Positions 57,330 to 64,000 of a DNA stretch of 64,000 bases are shown one piece after another. The DNA is from Acheta domesticus (taxonomy: Eukaryota > Arthropoda > Insecta > Orthoptera > Gryllidae). The stretch covers positions 220,301,286-220,365,285 of the forward strand of contig JAHLJT010009436.1 in the NCBI GenBank assembly GCA_031308135.1. The letters run 5' to 3'. Below the pieces are notes generated by a model that was given only the letters and a program-made list of their open reading frames with translations, was not told the DNA's origin and searched no databases. The translations under genes were made by a program, and so were the position numbers. Position 1 is the first letter of the stretch. Every line of letters starts with the position of its first letter.

Positions 57330-58046
57330 TGCTAAATCCAAAAGGCATAGTCCTCCCCAACTGGCGGGGGTGGGGGGAGGGCGAGCGCAACCGGTGAGGT
57401 CACGCGAGGAGCGCCTCCGCCCCCACCCCCACCCCTCCCCGTTTGGAAGGCGTGCAGCTCCGCCAGGCGCCCGGCGCGGCCGCCCGCACCCGCGCCCGCC
57501 CTTGTGACCCAGTTCGCCCGCGCCGATGCAGATCGCGAAGTTGCACGATTACGCAGGGGCCCCCAGGCGCCACTCCCGCCTTCGCCACCTACTACTGCAC
57601 GTTCGCCATCGCCATCGATCATTGTCCTCCACCGGCGTCGTGTCGCGGCCTCCACCTCATCTTCATTTCTTCCCTCGGTTCGCCATCGCTGTATTTTGCA
57701 AGTCCCGGCCCCGAGCGGACCCTAACTCCACCCCGTGTCCAAGCTCCCTGCCATTACCTGCTCCCCGCTTCCACAACTGCTGCTCTACCAATTCCATTTC
57801 CGTTCCCTGCCGCCCTAGCCATTTGTGCGTGTTCGTACCTCCCTGCCTTCCGGTGTTCTTATTTAGTCCTTGCCTGCCTCTCTGTCTTCTTCCCTCACAT
57901 CCTTCATCCCTGCCTCCTACCTTCTTCCACCCTCAACCTTGCCTCGCTCCTCTCCTGCCAACGCAGCGGTTCCCCTACGTGTGCGCGAGCACCGTCGTCC
58001 CTTCCTCCACGTAGCCGCCTCGGCGCTGTCCCGCTCGCACCACAGC
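57330..58046. other. GC-rich island, pyrimidine-biased on plus strand
   Basis: CpG-rich to about 57560, then C/T-rich (CCTGCCTCTCTGTCTTCTTC type) to about 58010. It stops at MITE C copy 2. Long frames in all directions are compositional. Confidence 0.55.
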
Positions 58047-58506
58047 TAAAGAGAGATTCATGTAAGAACAAGCAATTTTGACAGCTAGTGCTGGCAACAT
58101 AACCGAAGGTTCTGTGGTCGTTGAGTCCTTGATCCTATTGAACTCTCCTTCCTCGATTCGTTCGTTTGCAGTTGGCTAACTTGTAAATGGTTTCGACGGT
58201 TCCTTTTGTGATGACCTCGTCCGACGAAAATATAGTGCACTACGAGAAATAATTGAAATTAGGGAGTGCAGTGCTATGTGCTCTTCTGTAAAAATGTATT
58301 TCTTTTATACACATTATATAGAATTTACTTTTTGCGTGATAAGTAGTATGTTTATTTTAAAACTGAGTCTTGAATGTAAGGTGCGTACTGGTGCACGTGT
58401 TTCTGAACAGCTGCCGCGGCGGAGGGATACTTCTCTGAATTACATGTGATGTTCACTTGTTTAGCGAACTGTCACTTTTGCTTGTTCTTACGTGAATTCT
58501 TCTATA
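58047..58506 (-). mobile_element. MITE family C, copy 2 (460 bp, inverted)
   Basis: Reverse-complement copy of 29666-30124, matching end to end. The first ~100 bases from the TATAGAAGAATTCACG end are identical, with only scattered differences beyond (for example CGGTTTTCAAATAAACAAAA against CAGTTTTAAAATAAACATAC). TA lies at both ends. The flanks are unrelated to those of copy 1. Confidence 0.88.
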
Positions 58507-58985
58507 CCGGGCGCCGGGAATGCACGGTGGCAGCGTAGATGGTAGTGGTGGTGGTGGCGGCGGCGGCGGCGATGGAGGAGGCTGCGGCGGTGGTAATAGT
58601 GGCGACGGCGGTGATGGTATGGTGGTGGTGGTGGTGGTGGTGGTGGTGTTAAGAGTCAGTATTAGTGTCAGTGTCAGTGTCAGTGCCAGTGTCTGGCAAT
58701 GGCAGTGGCAGTGGCAGTGGTGGTGGTGGTGGTCCTGGTGTTGGTGGTGTTGGTGATGGTGGTGGAGGTGGTGTCCTTGTCAGTGTCTGGCAATGGCAAT
58801 GGCAGTGGCAGTGGCAGTGGTGGTGGTGGTGGTGGTGTAGGTAATAGTGGTGTTGGTGGTGGTGGTAGTGGTAGTGGTAGTGGTAGTGGCGGCGGTGGAG
58901 ATGATGGAGGCGATGAAGGTGGTGTCGGAGGCGGTGATGGTGGTTGCGCTGGCGGTGGCCGTGATGGCGGCGGCGGCGGCGCCAC
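58507..58985 (+). repeat. GGT/GGC triplet and GGCAGT hexamer low-complexity tract
   Basis: Successive subtracts are (GGTGGCGGCGGC)n near 58550, (GGTGGT)n near 58620-58650, GTCAGTGTCAGTGTCAGTGC near 58665, (GGCAGT)n near 58695-58720 and again near 58795-58820, and (GGTAGT)n near 58860-58890. Frames give poly-V/G on plus and poly-H/P/T on minus; none is a credible gene. Confidence 0.9.
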
Positions 58986-59135
58986 ACCTCTGAGTAGCGG
59001 GGCTCCCTGATTTCTCCGCCAGATACCAACGACAAGTGAAAGGAAAACCGACGAAAAAGAGCGGGATTCGTGGAGCGCGATAGCTTGCCGAACGCTCGCA
59101 CTGGCAGCGCTCGGCGACGCAACGAGCCCTCATTA
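58986..59135. other. GC-rich unique flank of the triplet tract
   Basis: CpG-rich unique sequence to about 59135, then AT-rich DNA. No gene recognised. Confidence 0.45.
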
Positions 59136-61050
59136 TCAGCCCCGGGAGGCTCTGCGGGAGAGAAGAATTTCTTTCGCCAAACAAATGAGAAAGAATAAAT
59201 ACAAAAATTAAATTATAGCCTAAATTCAGGCGCTGCGCTGAATCTCTCTTAAATTAAGAAAAGTAGAAGCTTCGCAATCGATTTTTATTCCTCCAAGCAA
59301 AGAGACCTCCTTAAGAAGTAGAAGAAGAAAGTTAGCATAAAACGTTAACAATGCAATTTGAGAACCAATAAGGCAAGGCACGAAAATTCACCCTCTCCAT
59401 CGTCTTCCCCGCCTCATTAGGGGTAGTCTTCGTCCGAAGTTTCGACAAGAGCGCGGGACAAGCCTTGTGATTAAAAACTAATATTTTGGGGGTGCGAAGC
59501 AGAAAAAAAGAGAAGGTCCTTGCGCAGCAAAGTGATTGGCGTTAAGCAGCACTCAGAGGCCGCCGACGGTGGCGACAAGGGAGCGACAAAGAGGGTCGTT
59601 AGCTTCCTTTGGTGTGTGTCTGGGCGAAGGGGAAGGGGGAACGACTCAGAAGGCGTTCACGCACGCTCGAAGGCAGTGTGCCGTGTACGCACATGTCCAA
59701 TACAGAAACTTTCATCGAATTGCAGTGAATTATTGAAGTCACTGATGTTTATTTTTCGCAATGAACTTATTAACGAATTTATTGAGAACTACGCACTGGA
59801 CACATGAAACTACCAAAATGTTTACAATTTCCTTCTTCAATGTAATTGTATACAAACCGTTTTAAAAAAAATATTAAAATCATTCTATATTAGTGGAACA
59901 TTTGGAGAGAAAAATATTGCATATTAGACTTTGTAGTCACAAAAAACTTCGTAAAGTATCTAAGGTTACGATTAATGAGGTTTGTGACTATGTAGATCGT
60001 GTCAAGGTCACGGGCAAGGTAACTAGTTGAATAGAGTTCGTGGGCGATACGTCCAGACAAATTGGGACGAGATTTCAAAGTAAGGGATATACAAATTTGC
60101 GCGAAGGTTCCGGTACGTCACTGGACACCTAGCTTGTGACAGTCTTACGGAAACTCAAATGACAGCTACTGCCCCAAATTTAGGGACATTAATTTCCATT
60201 ACCTCTTCTAAAACAAACATTCACTCAAATGAAATACATCACTCATATTTGAACTAATAAAAGAGAGTAAAATGAATTTTTTTCTATCGGACAGTTCTTG
60301 ATTTCATAATTGCGTTTACGTAATAGTGCAATGATTCAATCACCTTTCTAAAATGAGTTTAGATGATTTAACATTAATATCTGTTAAAAGATCTGTCCAC
60401 CCTTAACAGGAACTTGTTAATTTATTTTACGTTATTGCTGTGTACAACGTCACGTTATTGCTGTGTCCAAATAATTCAATAAAACAACACAAAACAAAAA
60501 CAAGCCAAGAATTCATCATACGAACATATTCCTGCCCTTTGACAAAAAAAGGTTATGTATGGCAGAATTTAAAAAGAAAATAAACATAAAATAAAATAAT
60601 AAGTAAGTAAACTATATATAAATAATTCAAATCTCAGTTGTTTGGGAGAAAACACTTTCTTATAATGCAACCATTCTTCCTAATATTTTGAGCGCGCTTT
60701 GTACATGCTACAATTTGGGCGTGTATACCCCTTTGTGAATTTTGAGAGGAAATAAGAGCAGAATCTGGGAAGTTTCCGTGCTCGCAGGAGCGCCGGCCTT
60801 CCCAGACAGGCAAGTAGCTCCTGCCGGCGCAGTTTGACATGTCAGGCGTAGATTGACGTGACGAACAGTATGTTTACAGGGTAACATTTTTACTGCGAAT
60901 AATGTGATCAGTAACCTAACTTGCTCCAGACGCTTTTTAAGAGCTGTTATTATTATCATTAGCATTATTATAGTAATTAGAATTACCAACAGTAGTTCGC
61001 AGTTATCAACACTTTAAAAAGTATACAGGGCAATTGATTAGCAAGGAAAC
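59136..61050. other. Mostly AT-rich intergenic DNA, no gene seen
   Basis: Minor structure only: ACGTTATTGCTGTGT occurs twice at about 60430 and 60454, and a small GC patch lies at 60780-60840. The 95-codon frame at 59520-59807 matches nothing recognised. Confidence 0.45.
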
Positions 61051-61059
61051 AATCAAGTG

Positions 61060-61145
61060 ACATGCATGCTAACATGTTAAAACGATAGAAAATATTTCTG
61101 CCAACTGGCATGTCTTCATCAGGACAAGCAATCATATTTTCCTAA
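61060..61145 (-). mobile_element. Possible retroelement terminus (CTGATGAAG motif)
   Basis: The minus strand reads TTGTCCTGATGAAGACATGC, then CAGTTGGCAGAAATATTTTC and TATCG. This CTGATGA, hairpin (GCCAGTTGGC), AGAAA layout resembles termini of Penelope-like elements. No boundary or coding sequence is seen. Confidence 0.35.
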
Positions 61146-61479
61146 TTCATCTCTGCTGAAACATTCATAGGAAAAACCCACCAAAATATACCCAATAACA
61201 AAACACTACACAAACCTTAGTGCCGTCCCTCCGGCGTCCGCAGAACTTCAGCATGGTGGCGGCTTGCAGTCGATTCGACAGCGTCAACCACACTCCTCTT
61301 CTGTCACTCACAACACCACTACAAACCCCACCACAACCACACTGTCGGTCGCACTAACGCACTCTCACAGTGGTCAACATCGCAGACGGTCACAACACGT
61401 GGTAGGTCGAGCAAGGTTCGGTCAACAGATTTGGGAAGCTGAGAGCGTCGAGATCCGTTGTTCTGAGTTGAACAGGGTT

Positions 61480-61745
61480 GAACGAAGATGAGCTAGATTG
61501 AGCAAAGCCAATCCAAAGAGAGAAGCGTTGAGCAGTGGCGAACTAGATCGAGCAGCGTCTATCTAGAACGAGCAGCTTTCAGCAGTGTCGAGCTAGATCG
61601 AGCAGCGTCGAGTTACACGAAGCAGCGTCGAGCTTTATTGAGCAGCATCGAGCTGGATCGAGCAGCGTCGAGCAGTGTCGGGCTTGCTCGAGCTGGATCG
61701 AGCAGCGTCGAGCAGTGTCGGGCTTGCTCGAGCTGAATCCAGCCA
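61480..61745 (+). repeat. TCGAGC/GAGCAG minisatellite
   Basis: Degenerate units of about 20 bp (TCGAGCTAGATCGAGCAGCG) run from about 61480. The right part is a clean 40-bp repeat: CGAGCTGGATCGAGCAGCG starts at 61649 and 61689, with GGGCTTGC at the end of each. The frames here read ARHCSTLLD-type repeats on minus and are not genes. Confidence 0.85.
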
Positions 61746-62737
61746 AGTCCAGCAGGACCAAAGTGGATGAGGTGCGCCGACGTGACGTCGTTATTTCCGG
61801 CCAGTCGAGCAGCGACCGGCGACGCGGCGTCCTCCCAGGCGGGGGTCCACTCTCCGCGCGCGCGCTTCACGGAATGCCGCTGATGGTCGCGAGTCCTCCT
61901 CGCTCCCGGCGTCCTCGTTGGTGTCCTCCGTCACGCTCGCAGGTGCCTCCCCGTGCGTCGTCGCCTTTCGTATTCCCGGCGCATGGCGCGCGCACGCCGC
62001 CGCGCCTCCCAGACGCCTGCGCCCCGCCCCTCCCCTCCCCGCCCCCCTGCTGGCCGGTGGCCGCCGGGACAAAGCCTCAACGGCGGCAGCAGCTACCGTC
62101 GAATCCTCTGGCCGAGCGACGCACAATACTCTATGCGCGGCGGCCGCGCTGGCCGGTGAACGGTCGGAGCGGGCGGCGTCAGCGGCGGCGGTGGCGCGGG
62201 GCTTTGTCTCACTGCCTGCGCAAAGGGAAACACGGTAAGCCGCGACCGGCCGCCCCCACCCCTCCCCCGCTTCCACCTCCCGGCCGGCGCTAAGCGACCG
62301 AAAGCTGCTGCTGCTGCAGTTCCTCGGGCGGGGGCGACGGCTGCGGTGCAGACAACATTCCCTCTCTCTCTCTCTCTCCTTGCCCCTCCCTCCCTCCCTC
62401 TTTCGCGGTGCACGCAACGGGGCGCGGGGCGAACCTACTACGGGAGCTACGCAACCACCTGATACTAATAAGGTAACGTCTTCCCTGGGCGAACCGGTCA
62501 CGTACGTTACGCAAAGGCTGGTCCGGTCGACAGCAGGTGAGCGGGCGGTGCGCGGGAGGGGAAGGGGCGAGTCCACGTGGTCCGCGCGCGCGCGGCGCAA
62601 GGCGGCCAGCGGAGAGGCAGGTTCAGGCGCCGGCACTGGGCGGAGACGGTGGCGGCGGCGGGCGGCGGCAGCGGAGGCGGCGGCGAGGGCGGCGGCGGAG
62701 GCGGCGGCGAGGGCGGCGGCGGAGGCGGTGGTGAGGG

Positions 62738-62768
<31 letters not shown>

Positions 62769-62830
62769 GGAGGCGGAGGCGGCGGAGGAGGAGGCGCCGG
62801 CGACCTGAGCGAGCGGGTCTGCTGGAAGTA
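61746..62830. other. Large GC-rich, CpG-rich island
   Basis: About 1.1 kb, one of the longest GC blocks apart from the first. It contains a (CT)n run with CCCTCCCTCCCTC near 62362-62400, a consensus-like donor CAGCAGGTGAGCG near 62531, and the GGC tract listed separately. Length and CpG density would suit a promoter or first exon, but no conserved protein start was recognised on either strand. Confidence 0.55.
62655..62795 (+). repeat. (GGC)n / GGCGGCGAGGGC triplet tract
   Basis: Interrupted GGC triplets with a 24-bp-like GAGGGCGGCGGCGGAGGCGG organisation near 62682-62740, then purer GGC/GGT/GGA. Poly-G, poly-A or poly-P frames result in all phases. Confidence 0.88.
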
Positions 62831-63420
62831 GATGCGAGTAAGCGGACGATGCAGAAGGTACGCTGTTTGCGGCAAGTGAGGGCGACTAGCAACGTACTGC
62901 TGGGATAGTCGACGAACGTCTGTCACGGTATCAAGGTAACTGTCCCTAATCTCGAACCTTTACAGACTAGGGCAATCAAAAGACCCTATATCAGCCATGA
63001 CAAAACTACCTAGACTAGTTAATTTGAACAACTCGTTATACCAGGCACTCGCTCGGTTCATATTATAATAGCCGCAGTTACTAACCAAATCGTCTCGTAA
63101 CGATGACAATTGTAGATACGACGTAAATCCGCTCCTACTGACAATGTTAATTATGAGTGGTGATATTGGCTCCAGGTCAGAATGTCATTTAGAAATAGCA
63201 ATGTTGAACAGGAGTCACGAATGCTAGTGTTATGAGTGCGACGTCCGAAATCGCTTGTGACGTCCTAGATGAAGGAGGCATCTTCTTTCCTCAATGATGA
63301 CGTCAACTCTGAGAATCCACAATAGCATCGGAAGAGCGGACAAGGCGATGGTCAGGTAGAAAACCTGAAGCGATAGGCAGAATTGAGAGCGACCACCGGA
63401 GGCAAAGCAATGAACTGAGA
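62831..63420. other. Intermediate-GC intergenic DNA, no gene seen
   Basis: No repeat or conserved frame was recognised. Confidence 0.45.
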
Positions 63421-64000
63421 ACACGACCAGCCTATGTCAGTCACAAAGAGGCATGGGAGCGGCGCCAGGTTGAAGGGGCGACGGCACGAAAATGAAGAGG
63501 AAAACGGCTTCGCGGAAAGTGCGGTTGGGGAGGTCAAAGATCGCACTCGAGAACTCGGCAGCCGACGGTGAAGAGCGGCGCCGAAGGCGAAGGTGTTGGG
63601 GAGGAGGGCGGCGTCGGGGTCGGTTAACGATCGACGAGAGCCCACCGCCCCCGCCGCCACCACCACAGCTGCAAGAAACGTCGAGCGGACGCGCGGGGGC
63701 TGTAGTGAGGAAGACGCACAAGTGCCTCGACGTGAGCCGAGAGGGCGAGAAATTCTGGAAACGATGTGGGGGAGGGGGCGGACCTTCGTGCGCGACGTAG
63801 AGCCGAGTGGACGCAGACGTCAAGGGGCTGGAAAGGGGGGAAAGCGAGAGACCGCAGAACGCGGCAAATTGTCAGAGGCAGCTCTGGGTGTGGGCTCAAG
63901 GGCTTAGGACGGGAGAGTACGCGGTGACGCGCGGGCGAGGACGAATGCTCGCCATGGAGAACGAAAGATACGGTGGAGTTCACGCGGGGAGGTCACGGGA
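63421..64000. other. GC-rich block at right edge
   Basis: CpG-rich, purine-biased on plus, with GCCCCCGCCGCCACCACC near 63645 and GGGGGAGGGGGCGG near 63768. Truncated by the window end. Long frames on both strands show no recognisable domain. Confidence 0.5.

Noticed and set aside
57443..58081. 212-codon plus-strand frame
   Set aside because: C/T-rich composition, no conserved segment, and its end runs into the MITE at 58047.
58520..59184. Poly-V/G, poly-H and T/P frames on both strands
   Set aside because: GGT/GGC triplets give long frames in every phase.
61791..62831. 281-codon minus-strand frame and several plus-strand frames up to 192 codons
   Set aside because: CpG-rich DNA with GGC repeats is poor in stops; frames overlap extensively and none matches a domain.
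1..64000. CRISPR array, prophage or operon-like organisation
   Set aside because: Tandem repeats here have no unique spacers, there is no cas-like gene, and the element types are eukaryotic.

Overview
This is a eukaryotic, non-coding, repeat-dominated window, most likely from an insect. The insect call rests on four kinds of mobile-element debris: a mariner relic, a piggyBac relic, an R2/R4-type LINE endonuclease tail, and tRNA-derived SINEs with the central CCAGGCGAATG-type core I associate with arthropod SINEs. The species cannot be named from this sequence; a large-genome insect, perhaps a polyneopteran, is an inference. There are no rRNA genes, no convincing free-standing tRNA genes, no CRISPR array, and nothing prokaryotic.

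Base composition is a sharp mosaic. AT-rich DNA is interrupted about every 2-3 kb by 0.15-1 kb GC-rich, CpG-rich islands with abrupt edges. Several islands are tandem repeats: an 81-copy 12-bp minisatellite at 155-1126, a GGGGC array at 4245-4815, a 42-bp minisatellite at 13330-13515, a 24-bp polypurine array inside 44780-45180, GGT/GGC triplets at 58510-58985, TCGAGC-type repeats at 61480-61745 and GGC runs at 62655-62795. The longest open frames in the window lie in these repeats and are open only because the repeat units lack stops.

Layout. 0-14 kb: GC minisatellites plus two or three decayed element ends. 14-21 kb: a 529-bp SINE with imperfect target duplications, a decamer array, and an internally deleted mariner (17617-18551). 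21-31 kb: two copies of a ~220-bp MITE, a decayed piggyBac (23350-24640), a 590-bp inverted-repeat element, the 3' end of a LINE with a PD-(D/E)XK endonuclease domain (25639-26415), one copy of a 459-bp MITE, and a second SINE. 31-46 kb: a GAATCG-rich repeat, a minus-strand SINE between imperfect 20-bp duplications, a 241-bp MITE, a duplicated exon-like segment, and large GC islands. 46-58 kb: a cluster of terminal-inverted-repeat elements (46.1, 46.7, 47.4-48.1, 49.3, 50.8, 51.4 kb), with SINE copies inside or beside them, a ~296-bp tandem duplication and another minus-strand SINE. 58-64 kb: the second 460-bp MITE copy, inverted and nearly identical to the one 28 kb away, then triplet repeats and a CpG-rich end.

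The only plausible host coding sequence is a short minus-strand first exon at 49926-50065. It encodes the start of a MADF domain, ends at a GTAAG donor, and has a CpG-rich island directly upstream. No later exon of that gene was found in the window.

No coordinated new biological system was found. The best leads are the young inverted MITE pair, the composite TIR element with nested SINE, the LINE endonuclease relic, the MADF first exon and the density of GC islands.
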